A stretch of 35,665 nt of DNA from an uncultured Lachnoclostridium sp. (GTDB lineage: Bacteria > Bacillota > Clostridia > Lachnospirales > Lachnospiraceae): assembly GCA_947369165.1 (NCBI GenBank), contig CANBKJ010000028.1:1-35665 (forward strand), written 5' to 3'. How positions within the stretch are numbered: the stretch's first letter is position 1; each line of letters begins with the position of its first letter. Of this stretch, positions 24,862 to 33,357 are shown piece after piece. Position numbers and translations under genes: made by a program. The notes under the pieces are model-generated. The model did not search any database, was not told the DNA's origin, and was given only the letters and a program-made list of their open reading frames with translations.

Positions 24862-25488
24862 ATGAGTATCAAGATTCAAAACGTAACAGATCCATCGTTC
24901 CAGAAATACGGACGGATTCTGACCGCAGACTACGATGTGGCAGAACTGATCGACAAAATGCAGGAGATGCCCTGTCCGGCAGATGTGGTTTATGAACCAT
25001 CGGTGGCAGAGCTCGAAGCGCTTCCCATCATGAAAACCTTTACCGAGAGTCTGTACGGTGGACTTCCGATCCAGATCGGATACTGCAACGGACATAACCA
25101 TCTGCTGAATGCCGTTGAGTATCATCGTTCCTCAGAGGTAAATGTAGCAGCTACAGACCTTATACTTCTAATCGGTATGCAGCAGGACATCGAGGCTGAT
25201 TTTACCTATGACACAAAAAAGATCGAGGCATTTCTGGTACCAAAGGGAACCATGATCGAAGTATATGCAACCACACTTCACTACGCACCATGCAGTGTGG
25301 ATGGACAGGAGTTCCGCTGTGTTGTTGTCCTTCCCAAAGACACCAACCTTGACCTTGAAGTTAAGCCTGAAGGAGCAAAGGAAGATAAACTTCTGGTGGC
25401 AAGAAATAAATGGCTCATCGGTCATGAAGAGGCAGGTATCGCTGGTGCATTTAACGGTCTGAAGGGTGAGAATATTTCGGTAGATTAA
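24862..25488 (+). CDS. DUF4867-like cupin-type protein
   Basis: The 208-residue protein resembles the DUF4867 family of Firmicutes, which I recall as often found near sugar-metabolism genes. A cluster of potential metal ligands is visible: His78 and His80 in NGHNHLLNAVEYHRSSEVN, Glu86, His88, and His140 in TTLHYAPC. That order fits a cupin-like barrel as in sugar-phosphate isomerases or lyxose isomerases. No signal peptide or membrane segment is present. ATG 24841 opens the frame, but AGGAGGG eight bases before ATG 24862 decides the start. The gene has its own promoter and terminator, so it is a single unit. The molecular function is unknown; the isomerase-like idea is inference. Confidence 0.65.
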   Translation: MSIKIQNVTDPSFQKYGRILTADYDVAELIDKMQEMPCPADVVYEPSVAELEALPIMKTFTESLYGGLPIQIGYCNGHNHLLNAVEYHRSSEVNVAATDLILLIGMQQDIEADFTYDTKKIEAFLVPKGTMIEVYATTLHYAPCSVDGQEFRCVVVLPKDTNLDLEVKPEGAKEDKLLVARNKWLIGHEEAGIAGAFNGLKGENISVD

Positions 25489-25535
25489 CTTCACGTCAGC
25501 TTGATGATGATGTCAGTTTGTTTTCACGTAAAGTC

Positions 25536-25576
25536 AACCGGGGCAGTGCTGTTATTATCAGCACTGCCCCGGTTTT
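25536..25576. terminator. Bidirectional terminator between convergent genes
   Basis: A perfect 16-bp stem, AACCGGGGCAGTGCTG (25536-25551) with 25559-25574, 7-base loop, followed by TT on the plus strand. It separates the DUF4867-like gene from the minus-strand lipoprotein gene. Confidence 0.9.
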
Positions 25577-25586
25577 AAGTCGGGCT

Positions 25587-26183
25587 TTATTTCAGTGTAT
25601 ATGTTATATTCTCATCCACTGTACCTATCTTTAATTTCAAGTCTTTTTTGCTCTTTGCAACCTTTTTTGGTACTTCAAAGGCGACTACACCTGTTTTGGA
25701 AGCTGAAGCCTCAATGGATTTGCCGGCCAGATCCTTATCATAACCCGTAAGCGCAGAGGGTTTAAATTCATCTCCATCCTTGCTGCTAAGAGTGGCAGTG
25801 ATCATCTTGTTTTCATAACCGATACTAGGAAGAAGAGCTTCCGCCGTTTCTCCATTATTTTTTGCAGACATGGTAATGACAACAAAAGTATTTCCTGTTT
25901 TGGGCTTAAAATAAAGGTATTTGCTTGTCATAATCTTATTTTTGACCTCTGCCTTTTTCACACAGACATTCCAGCTGCCAATGGTTGCTTTCTTTCCCAG
26001 GGCCAGCATCTCCTCTGCTGGAGCCGGCGTCTCTGTCGGGGCCGGAGTTTCCGCTGCCGTACTGCTGTTACTGTCTCCGGCATTGTTCTCGATGGATGAA
26101 TTTACCGGGGTAGAAGACTGTTCTGACGCGCAGCCAGCCAGGCATAAAAAAGTACATGTCAATACTAATGCAAGTTTTCTCAT
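25587..26183 (-). CDS. Lipoprotein with a DUF4352-like immunoglobulin fold
   Basis: The 198-residue protein has a lipoprotein signal with lipobox LAGC (Cys18), so it should be tethered to the outer face of the membrane. A low-complexity spacer rich in Ser, Thr, Pro and Glu (about 20-58, APTETPAPAEE) leads to a beta-rich domain (about 60-198). The domain contains TFVVITMSAKNNGETAEALLPS and VVAFEVPKKV, matching the pattern of DUF4352/TRF2-like domains of Firmicutes lipoproteins. These are thought to bind ligands or partners; no enzymatic motif is visible. AAAAGGAGA precedes the ATG by four bases, and a promoter lies about 65 bases upstream. Confidence 0.85.
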   Translation of the reverse strand: MRKLALVLTCTFLCLAGCASEQSSTPVNSSIENNAGDSNSSTAAETPAPTETPAPAEEMLALGKKATIGSWNVCVKKAEVKNKIMTSKYLYFKPKTGNTFVVITMSAKNNGETAEALLPSIGYENKMITATLSSKDGDEFKPSALTGYDKDLAGKSIEASASKTGVVAFEVPKKVAKSKKDLKLKIGTVDENITYTLK

Positions 26184-26243
26184 AATGTTCTCCTTTTACT
26201 TTTTATTTCGCACAATGATTCCATTTATCTATGTACAATACCT

Positions 26244-26272
26244 ATAATAAAACAAAACAGTAAAAAATTCAA
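26244..26272 (-). promoter_or_regulatory. Promoter of the lipoprotein gene
   Basis: On the minus strand TTGAAT (complement of 26267-26272), 17-base spacer, TATTAT (complement of 26244-26249). It is divergent from the promoter at 26300, leaving 27 bases between the two -35 boxes. Confidence 0.6.
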
Positions 26273-26299
26273 GTGGTTTGAAAAAATCTTAAAAAATGC

Positions 26300-26328
26300 T
26301 TGATGTACGTTATTGCGTACGTTATAAT
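26300..26328 (+). promoter_or_regulatory. Promoter with paired GTACGTTAT direct repeats
   Basis: TTGATG (26300-26305), 17-base spacer, TATAAT (26323-26328). GTACGTTAT occurs at 26305-26313 and again at 26317-26325, overlapping the spacer and the -10 box. Such iterated sites in a strong promoter are typical of autoregulated type II toxin-antitoxin operons. Confidence 0.65.
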
Positions 26329-26352
26329 GTAATAAATTAAGGGAGATTTGCT

Positions 26353-26475
26353 ATGTCTACAATAAATGATTATACAGAATACACACAAATGTCCGATTAC
26401 ATATTCATTATAAAGGCAATGATTGACGGATCAGTGCCTTTTTCTTCTATAATATACATAACGATAGGACGGTGA
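26353..26475 (+). pseudogene. 40-codon frame, possible remnant of an antitoxin gene
   Basis: AGGGAGA places ATG 26353 at seven bases, and the frame encodes 40 residues beginning MSTINDYTEYTQMSDYIF. From about codon 20 it is read through the terminator hairpin at 26412-26441, giving a meaningless tail. A real gene would rarely contain its terminator, so the original coding region has probably lost its 3' part together with any toxin gene. The promoter with paired operator-like repeats supports an autoregulated toxin-antitoxin origin, but the 20 genuine residues are too few to identify a family. An intact small protein is the alternative. Confidence 0.4.
26412..26443 (+). terminator. Terminator inside the short frame
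   Basis: AAAGGCA (26412-26418) with TGCCTTT (26435-26441), plus an inner TGAT/ATCA pair, followed by TTCTT. It should stop transcripts from the promoter at 26300 before the phosphatase fusion gene. A TTGACG (26423-26428) and TATAAT (26448-26453) 19 bases apart could restart transcription for that gene. Confidence 0.75.
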
Positions 26476-26482
26476 AAAATAA

Positions 26483-27823
26483 ATGGCTTCCCGGATCATG
26501 CACATGGCAGTTAGTGAGATAATAGCCGAAAAATGGAAAATCAAAGACAGAAGCCGGCTGCTGCTGGGAGCGGTGTTACCGGATGTTTTTAAGGAAGGTG
26601 ACACCTCACACAGCAGTCATTTAAAGATATGTATCCGTGGCGGTGGATGGGTAACTTATGATCTTGGGAGGTTCAAAGAGGGATATGGGGAGCTGATGGC
26701 TGAAGACAGCTTATATCTTGGTTATTATCTGCATCTGGTACAGGACCTGGTATATCGGGACTTTGTATATAATGAACATCACTGGGATCCAACTGCCGCC
26801 GGAAATATCGAACGGCTGCATAACGATTATCGTCTGATTAACTCATATATAATAAAAAAATATGGGTTGCAAAATGAACTGTTCATACCCGATGATTTTC
26901 AGAAAGAGTCAATAAATGCACTGTATCCTTTTGAGATGCGTCATCTGTATAATGATCTAAAGTCTGATTTTACCGCTTCTACCGATGGAGACATTTTTTT
27001 CTTTACGAAAGGAATGGCGGATTCTTTTATACAAAGAGCATGTCATATTTGCGATAAAGAGTTACAGGCGTGGAGAAAGGGAAAGAACTTTGTGGACGCC
27101 TATGACTGGGCATGGAAAAAAAGAGCGGAGAGTCTGCTGGAAACCACGTTAAATACCAGGGAGCTGGGTGGGTACAGAACAAGGCAGGGAAAAATGACAA
27201 AGGTTCATACGCTGCTCCGAAGCGATGAGCAAAAGCGGCCAAGCAGCGGGGATATCATGTATTTAATAGGAAGAAAGATTACCACCATCATTGATATGAG
27301 GACAAAGAAATTTACATCCCATCTGCCAAGCCCTTTCGTAAGCAGAGAGCCCTTTTCATATCATAACATTCCCATTGAAGAGGGAAGTGGTGTACCGGAA
27401 TCCATAGAGTCCGTACCTTTCAGCTATTTAAAGATAGCAGAGGCCGCCAATATGAGACAGGTATATCAATGTATCGCCCATGCACCCCAGGGAGTATTGT
27501 TTCATTGTTCAGCGGGAAAAGACCGGTCGGGAGTTGTTTCTGCCATTCTGCTTCTTCTTGCGGATGTAAGGGACAAGGACATCATCGAAAACTATATGAT
27601 GACGAAAGAATATAACGTGAAACGTTTTGCCCTGGCACGTCAGAATCACCCGGAGCTGGATATCAACATCATCATTCCGAGAGAGGAGTTTATCATTCAG
27701 TTTTTACAGTTATTCCGTGAAAAATATGGTGATGCCGAAAACTATATGCACTCCATGGGAGTACCGTCAGAAGAAATTGAGATGATCCGGGGGAAACTGG
27801 TGGATACAGAGAGGAACTGTTAG
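26483..27823 (+). CDS. Fusion of zinc-phospholipase-C-like domain and tyrosine phosphatase
   Basis: The 446-residue protein has two parts. Residues 1-215 resemble the zinc-dependent phospholipase C/nuclease fold of bacteria: an N-terminal His7, LLLGAVLPDVF (Asp34), His43 and His46, and LGYYLHLVQDLVYRDF with His84 and Asp88, then His99-His100. Residues 220-446 are a protein-tyrosine phosphatase of the Y_phosphatase3 type: TRELGGYRTRQGK, LLRSDE, IIDMR, and the P-loop HCSAGKDRSG with catalytic Cys342 and Arg348. No signal peptide precedes the first domain, so both would be cytoplasmic. ATG 26483 has a weak AGGACGG about ten bases upstream. Phosphotyrosine, phosphoinositide or another phospho-compound are all possible substrates. 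Confidence 0.82.
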   Translation: MASRIMHMAVSEIIAEKWKIKDRSRLLLGAVLPDVFKEGDTSHSSHLKICIRGGGWVTYDLGRFKEGYGELMAEDSLYLGYYLHLVQDLVYRDFVYNEHHWDPTAAGNIERLHNDYRLINSYIIKKYGLQNELFIPDDFQKESINALYPFEMRHLYNDLKSDFTASTDGDIFFFTKGMADSFIQRACHICDKELQAWRKGKNFVDAYDWAWKKRAESLLETTLNTRELGGYRTRQGKMTKVHTLLRSDEQKRPSSGDIMYLIGRKITTIIDMRTKKFTSHLPSPFVSREPFSYHNIPIEEGSGVPESIESVPFSYLKIAEAANMRQVYQCIAHAPQGVLFHCSAGKDRSGVVSAILLLLADVRDKDIIENYMMTKEYNVKRFALARQNHPELDINIIIPREEFIIQFLQLFREKYGDAENYMHSMGVPSEEIEMIRGKLVDTERNC

Positions 27824-27837
27824 GAGGGAAGAGTGAA

Positions 27838-27950
27838 AAATAAATTGTTTCACAACACAAACTATGTTTGTGTGGCAAGTTTGTGACTGCGCGCTGCTTG
27901 CACAAACATTGCAAGAACTTTAGTTCTTTACATGCGCAAAAAGCAGCGCA
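27838..27950 (+). repeat. Hairpin-rich leader related to the tails of the dispersed repeat
   Basis: Four stem-loops follow one another: ACACAAAC-TAT-GTTTGTGT (27855-27873); GCAAGTTTGTG with CACAAACATTGC (27875-27912); AAGAAC-TTTA-GTTCTT (27913-27928); and TGCGC/GCGCA (27933-27950). TGTTTGTGTGGCAAGTTTGTG at 27865-27885 is close to TGTTTGTGCTGCAAGTTTGTG in copy 2 (22831-22851), so part of the same repeat family is present. It ends just before the sbcD ribosome site. Confidence 0.5.
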
Positions 27951-27964
27951 GGAATGAGGTAAAT

Positions 27965-29119
27965 ATGAAAATACTGCATCTGGGGGATCTGCATCTTGGC
28001 AAAGCTGTAAATGATTTTAATATGATCGATGACCAAAGATATATATTGGAGCAGGTTCTTACGATAATCCAAGACCAGGGCATCGATGCCCTTCTTCTCG
28101 CGGGAGATATTTATGACAGATCGGTCCCCAGCGAGGAGGCGGTTCAGCTGCTGGATTATTTTTTGTGCCGTCTGTGTGAAATCGGCATAGACACATTTAT
28201 CATAAGCGGAAACCACGATTCGGAGGAGCGGCTGCATTTTGGAAGCCGGTTATTTGAGACAAACCATGTATATATTTCATCAAAATACGATGGAACCATT
28301 TACAAAAAAGTGTGTCAGGATGAGTACGGAAAGATAAATATTTATCTGCTTCCCTTTGTAAAGGCGTCCCAGGTAAAATATTTCTATCCGGAGGAAAAGA
28401 TTGAGACCTATGAGGATGCGGTAAAGGCTTCCCTGGCACATACAGACATCGATACTTCTGAGAGAAATATTTTAGTGGCGCACCAATTTGTGGCGGGAAA
28501 AAGTTATGATCCAAAGGTCGGAGGTTCTGAGGGTGCAGCGGTACTAAATGTCGGGACCATTGAAAAAGTTGGGGCGGACTGCTTTGACGATTTTGATTAT
28601 GTCGCCCTGGGCCATATCCATTCGCCGCAGAAAATAGGCAGGGAAACCCTCCGGTATTCCGGTTCCATTCTTAAATATTCCCAGAGTGAAGCCGGCAATC
28701 CGAAATCGGCGCCGGTGGTGGCTTTAGGTAAAAAAGGGGAGGTATCCGTAGAACTGGCTGAGCTCAAGCCACGACGGGATCTGCGGCATTTAAAAGGAAA
28801 AATGGAGCAGCTTCTGGATCCGAAGCATATTATTTCACCAGAGGATTATGTCTATGTGACATTGACGGATGAAGAGCCAATTCCTGATGCCATCTCCATT
28901 TTTCAACAGCATTACAAAAACACCATGAAGATCATGTATGATAATGCCCATACAAGGGAAAAAGAGCAGGTGGATGTTACAATGGCAGCAGAGAAGACTT
29001 TCTCCGAACGGATTTCGGAGTTTTACCATATGATGTACGGCTGTGAAATCAGTGAGGATGAGATGAAGATCATGAAAGAGATTGCAGAAGAGGCAGGTGT
29101 GACAAATGAAGCCGGTTAA
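27965..29119 (+). CDS. sbcD: Exonuclease SbcCD, nuclease subunit
   Basis: The 384-residue protein has the Mre11-type metallophosphoesterase motifs: LHLGDLHLG (Asp8, His10), LAGDIYDRS (Asp48), ISGNHDSEERL (Asn83, His84), LVAHQF, and LGHIHSPQ. These bind two manganese ions. With SbcC it cleaves hairpins and DNA ends or protein-blocked ends. ATG 27932 opens the frame, but GAGGT sits five bases before ATG 27965, where the conserved KILHLGDLH begins, so I chose the latter. The end overlaps sbcC by 14 bases. The capping domain (about 270-384) is complete. Confidence 0.96.
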   Translation: MKILHLGDLHLGKAVNDFNMIDDQRYILEQVLTIIQDQGIDALLLAGDIYDRSVPSEEAVQLLDYFLCRLCEIGIDTFIISGNHDSEERLHFGSRLFETNHVYISSKYDGTIYKKVCQDEYGKINIYLLPFVKASQVKYFYPEEKIETYEDAVKASLAHTDIDTSERNILVAHQFVAGKSYDPKVGGSEGAAVLNVGTIEKVGADCFDDFDYVALGHIHSPQKIGRETLRYSGSILKYSQSEAGNPKSAPVVALGKKGEVSVELAELKPRRDLRHLKGKMEQLLDPKHIISPEDYVYVTLTDEEPIPDAISIFQQHYKNTMKIMYDNAHTREKEQVDVTMAAEKTFSERISEFYHMMYGCEISEDEMKIMKEIAEEAGVTNEAG

Positions 29120-32100
29120 ACTGATGATCAGTGCATTTGGTCCCTATGGGGATAAAATGCCTGTGATAGATTTTGAACCCTTTGAAAAGAAAGGTCTGTT
29201 CTTGATCTGTGGAGATACGGGAGCGGGGAAGACCACGATTTTTGATGCGGTCTGCTTTGCGTTGTATGGTGAGACCAGCGGTTCTTTCCGGGATACCAAA
29301 AATCTTCGCAGTGAATATGCCAGTCCCTCTACGGAAAGTTTTGTGGATTTTTACTTTACCCACCAGGGAAAAGCGTATCATGTATACCGGAAGCCCTCTT
29401 ATGACAGACCGAAACAGCGCGGGGAGGGCATGATCACGGAGAAGGAACGGGCAGTATTATATTGTGGGGATGAAGTGCCCATCGAGGGTACGACGCAGGT
29501 CAATCATGCGGTAAAAGAACTTCTAAAGATTGATTTCAAACAGTTTAAGCAGATCGCTATGATCGCCCAGGGAGAATTCTGGAATTTATTGAATGCGTCC
29601 ACAGATGACCGGACGAAGATTCTTCGTACCATCTTTTTGACCTCCGGCTATGAAGCGATGCAGTATCAATTAAAAGAAAGAAAGAATACCAGTTTTACGG
29701 GAAAAAAGAAGACAGAAGACAGCATTGTCCAGTATTTTCAGGATGCTGAGGCACCGAAAGACAGCAGTCTGGAAGAAGAACTGCAGACTCTGCAGGAAAA
29801 GGCAGGCTCAAGCGGCAGCGCCTGGAACCTGGAGGAAATGCTCCGGGTACTAAGGGATATTATTTCGGCGGATGCTGTGGCATTAAAGAATACACAGGAA
29901 GAATTACATACCCAAAATCAGATAGGCGAGGAGAAAAAGAAGGCGCTGCATAATGCGCATACCAATAATGAATTTCTACACCGGCTTAGAATTTTCATGG
30001 AAAAAAAGGACAAGCTGGATGGCAAAGAAGCTGGGATCAAGGAACTGGAGCTTCTCACAGAGCGTCAAAAGACGGCTGTACGCAAACTCAGACCGATGTA
30101 TGAAACATGGAAAAAAGAGGATCGGGAGGCAGCCGACACGGAGGGAGAGATTCTTCGTAAAAAAGAGGAACTGACTGGGATAAAGAGAGAAGTCTGCCTG
30201 ACGGAAGAGACATTGATAAAAAGCCTGGAAGGCGAAGCAAGGGCGGAGGAGCAGAAGAAAACCGCTGAAAAGCTAAAAGAAGATATCGGAAAATATGAAA
30301 AAAGGGATAAGCTGAACTCGGAGATGGAAGCACTGAAAAATGAAGAAGTGCGTCTGGAGAGGGAGGAAAAAGCATTACGGGAGGAAGAAGAGAAGTTAAA
30401 GAATAAGATCGCACATCTGGAGGCGGTCATCAAAGAGCTTGAGGGATGTGCACTGAGACAGGTGGAAGTACAGAACCGGGGAAAAGAGTTACGGGCACTG
30501 GAAGCCGGGATAACAGATATCCAGGAACATGCCATCCCGGAATATGAGAAAAAGAAACAGGAACTAAAGAAAATGCAGGCGGACTTCCAGCTGGCACAGG
30601 AGCAATATGAGGAAGTTTCAAAAGAGCGCAGACAGTGTGAGCGTGTTTTAGAGCACTGTCGGGCAGGCATTCTGGCACAGCACTTAGAGGAAGGGCAGAA
30701 ATGTCCGGTCTGCGGTTCGACCCACCATCCAGATCCGGCGGTACTGCCGGGTGAGACGGTATCCGAAAAAGAGTTGAAGGAAATGCAGGAAAGGGATGAG
30801 AAAGCCAAGGAGGCAAAGGAACGTTCTCTTGTAAAGACAGAGAAGGCAAAGACGGCTTTGGAATCCGGAGAGGAACAATTAAGAAACCGGATTTTAACTT
30901 TTATAAAACAGGCAGATTATAATGATGATTTTTCAGAAAATGATTCCATAGAACACTTTTTTGTAAGGATCGCTTCCACAGGTGACGTGGTTAAGCAGCA
31001 GATTTTGGACAATGAAACAGAGATAAGGCGTCTGGCAGAGGACTGTAGGACCTATGAGAAAGGGCTCAAGGATATCGAGACCGCCAGAGGAAAGGAAACA
31101 GAAGAACTCACGGCGCGAAAGGAAGATCTTGCTGCAAAAAAAGGGAAAAACCAGACTGCCTTTGTGGAAACGAAAACTGCTTTAAAGGAATATGAGAAAC
31201 TGAAATATAAGGATCTTAAGACAGCCGTCAAAGAACAGAAAAGGGCTGAGAATGAGGCTGCCGCTCTCCTTGAGGCGATTGAAAAAGCTAAAAACGCTAA
31301 GCAGAAAGCAGATACCAAGAAGGCGGAGGCCGAAGCCGCTATCGGTGTTCTGGAAACAAGATTTCAATCTCTGAGAAAACTGACAGAAGAATCCCGCAGT
31401 AATTTTGAGAACATTTTAAGGGAAGAGAATTTCGGGACAGAAGAAGTATTTCTGGAGTTTCTAACCGATGAGGATGAAATCGCAGAAAATGAGAAAAAGA
31501 TCCATGAATATAAACAGGAGGTTCAGACCAATAACCAGCAGTTAAAGCAGGCAGAGGCAGATGCCAGAGGGAAAAAGGAGATGGCGGAGCAACAGCTAAA
31601 GAAGGAATCCGAAGAGCAGGATCTCCGGATCGAAACGCTAAGGAAAAAGAGTGCACAGATCGAGAACCGGCTTGACAAGAATCAGAGGATAAAGGAAAAG
31701 ATATCCGGCCAGAAGAATGCATTGGAAAAATTCCACGAGGAAAATAACCGGTGTACCAGGCTTTACAACCTTATCACAGGGAATATCCCCAACCGGGCTA
31801 AGATCACCTTTGAACAGTATATACAGGCGGCTGGTTTTGACCACATCATCGCTGCGGCCAACCGACGTCTTCTGCCTATGAGTGACGGTCAGTATGAATT
31901 GTTTCGGAAGGATGATTCGGATAACAAAAAGAGCAAGACGATCTTAAATCTAGAGGTACAGGACAATTTTACCGGTCACAGGAGACCGGTGGGCAGCCTC
32001 TCCGGCGGTGAGAGCTTTAAAGCCTCCCTCAGCCTGGCACTTGGGCTTTCGGATACAGTGTCATCCAATCTCGGCGGGGTGCAGATGGACGCCCTCTTTG

Positions 32101-32294
32101 TGGACGAGGGCTTTGGAACTCTGGATAAAAAATCCATCGAGAGTGCCATGGATATCCTGGTCCGTCTGTCGGGGAACAATAAGCTGGTGGGGATCATCAG
32201 CCATCGCGAAGAATTAATGGAAAATATTCCCCAGCAGATCAAAATAGAAAAGACCAAAAAGGGGAGCCGGATCAATATCGATACGGGGTTTTAG
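29106..32294 (+). CDS. sbcC: Exonuclease SbcCD, ATPase subunit
   Basis: The 1062-residue SMC/Rad50-like ATPase has an N-terminal Walker A ICGDTGAGKTTIFD (Gly36-Thr43) and Q-loop IAQGEF. Long coiled coils run over about 185-900, interrupted by the zinc-hook CPVCG (Cys533, Cys536) near the middle. The C-terminal half holds the signature LSGGESFKASLSLALG (about 963-978), Walker B ALFVDEGFGTLD (about 995-1006) and GIISHREEL. It drives the SbcD nuclease at DNA ends. It starts within sbcD (14-base overlap), so the two are translationally coupled. Nothing is missing. Its stop lies ten bases from the end of the convergent membrane protein gene, with no terminator between. Confidence 0.97.
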   Translation: MKPVKLMISAFGPYGDKMPVIDFEPFEKKGLFLICGDTGAGKTTIFDAVCFALYGETSGSFRDTKNLRSEYASPSTESFVDFYFTHQGKAYHVYRKPSYDRPKQRGEGMITEKERAVLYCGDEVPIEGTTQVNHAVKELLKIDFKQFKQIAMIAQGEFWNLLNASTDDRTKILRTIFLTSGYEAMQYQLKERKNTSFTGKKKTEDSIVQYFQDAEAPKDSSLEEELQTLQEKAGSSGSAWNLEEMLRVLRDIISADAVALKNTQEELHTQNQIGEEKKKALHNAHTNNEFLHRLRIFMEKKDKLDGKEAGIKELELLTERQKTAVRKLRPMYETWKKEDREAADTEGEILRKKEELTGIKREVCLTEETLIKSLEGEARAEEQKKTAEKLKEDIGKYEKRDKLNSEMEALKNEEVRLEREEKALREEEEKLKNKIAHLEAVIKELEGCALRQVEVQNRGKELRALEAGITDIQEHAIPEYEKKKQELKKMQADFQLAQEQYEEVSKERRQCERVLEHCRAGILAQHLEEGQKCPVCGSTHHPDPAVLPGETVSEKELKEMQERDEKAKEAKERSLVKTEKAKTALESGEEQLRNRILTFIKQADYNDDFSENDSIEHFFVRIASTGDVVKQQILDNETEIRRLAEDCRTYEKGLKDIETARGKETEELTARKEDLAAKKGKNQTAFVETKTALKEYEKLKYKDLKTAVKEQKRAENEAAALLEAIEKAKNAKQKADTKKAEAEAAIGVLETRFQSLRKLTEESRSNFENILREENFGTEEVFLEFLTDEDEIAENEKKIHEYKQEVQTNNQQLKQAEADARGKKEMAEQQLKKESEEQDLRIETLRKKSAQIENRLDKNQRIKEKISGQKNALEKFHEENNRCTRLYNLITGNIPNRAKITFEQYIQAAGFDHIIAAANRRLLPMSDGQYELFRKDDSDNKKSKTILNLEVQDNFTGHRRPVGSLSGGESFKASLSLALGLSDTVSSNLGGVQMDALFVDEGFGTLDKKSIESAMDILVRLSGNNKLVGIISHREELMENIPQQIKIEKTKKGSRINIDTGF

Positions 32295-32304
32295 TGACCT
32301 GAAT

Positions 32305-33357
32305 CTACTGGGAAAAACAATGGATCAGCCGGGAAAGGAATGGTTGAAAGATGCGGTCAAACAACCATGCATAAAGGGTGCCAAACACATTATTGAATAT
32401 TCTAAGCAAAATGGCATAAGGCAGTCCAAAGACTGGCATTGCGACAGCAAGGGAACTAAAGGCATTAAAAATGGTCTGCCATCCGTAGCTGGCAGATAAT
32501 CCGGTGCCGATGCCTCCCAGAATTCCCATGTAAGAGACGGAACCTTCCGGCAGAAGGAAGTAGGCGGCTAAGAAAAGCAGGCCTCCCAGCATATTTCCCG
32601 GAGCACGGTATTTTATCCTCTCTGTCATATCTCCCCGGAAAGGCACGCATACAGACATGACCGCGATGCCGATCCACATAGCTTTGGGAATACCCAAAAG
32701 GGAGGCGATCAGCAGTGCGCTGGAAATGGTGAGAGTAAGACGGAGCTGCCACTGGGTGCGGGCAGAGGATAAGTCGAACTCCAGGAAAAGGCTTTTAAAT
32801 GTACGTTTATATGTTTTTTTTCTATGATTCCGGTAATAGACAGCAGCCGTCAGAACCGCGCCGATCAACAGACCTAACAGCCGTTTGTGATATGACTCAC
32901 CGCTGACATCGTATCCCTGTAGTAGAAGATAAGCAAGTACCAGCGTGGAATGATTGAACATAATTACATTATGGCATCCCAGAAGCAGGATTAGCATGAT
33001 AAAGATCACATTGATACAAAAAGCCCATCCGGCGGGAAGAAGATTGGTCAATTTCGGTCCCACCGCCAGCATACCAAACACCATCAGAATGTTGCATGTG
33101 CCATGGGACACACGGATGCCCAGATCCGCATTGCGGAATACCATAATGCTAAGGAGAACGGCCAGCCCGGCGCAGCTGTTTTCTGTGCCGAATATCATGG
33201 AGAACAAAGCTATAAATACGGTACAAAATGCTATATTTAAAAGGATCTTAAATAAGTAAATCCCGCTGTGCTTCCATTTGTCTTTCATGCTTTCAAAACT
33301 TGAGATATAAGATTTTGAACCAGCCTGATTGAGTTGAAGTTCCTGATAAAAGGTCAT
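32305..33357 (-). CDS. FUSC/aromatic-acid-exporter-like integral membrane protein
   Basis: The 350-residue protein has two blocks of hydrophobic helices, at about 35-165 and 205-335, flanking a basic cytoplasmic segment (YYRNHRKKTYKRTFKSLF, about 173-190). This duplicate arrangement is characteristic of the FUSC family, whose best-known member pumps aromatic acids (AaeB), although here the protein is half the length of AaeB. Motifs such as NADLGIRVSHG and VPFRGDMTERIKYRAPGNMLGG fit the family. The start codon overlaps the stop of the upstream MarR gene by four bases, so it is translated after it and probably under its control. The natural substrate is unknown; efflux of a small organic acid or drug is inferred. 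Confidence 0.82.
   Translation of the reverse strand: MTFYQELQLNQAGSKSYISSFESMKDKWKHSGIYLFKILLNIAFCTVFIALFSMIFGTENSCAGLAVLLSIMVFRNADLGIRVSHGTCNILMVFGMLAVGPKLTNLLPAGWAFCINVIFIMLILLLGCHNVIMFNHSTLVLAYLLLQGYDVSGESYHKRLLGLLIGAVLTAAVYYRNHRKKTYKRTFKSLFLEFDLSSARTQWQLRLTLTISSALLIASLLGIPKAMWIGIAVMSVCVPFRGDMTERIKYRAPGNMLGGLLFLAAYFLLPEGSVSYMGILGGIGTGLSASYGWQTIFNAFSSLAVAMPVFGLPYAILLRIFNNVFGTLYAWLFDRIFQPFLSRLIHCFSQ

Noticed and set aside
30065-30808. 247-codon Ser-rich minus-strand frame in sbcC
   Set aside because: It is the mirror of Glu/Lys codons of the coiled coil; SbcC is intact around it.
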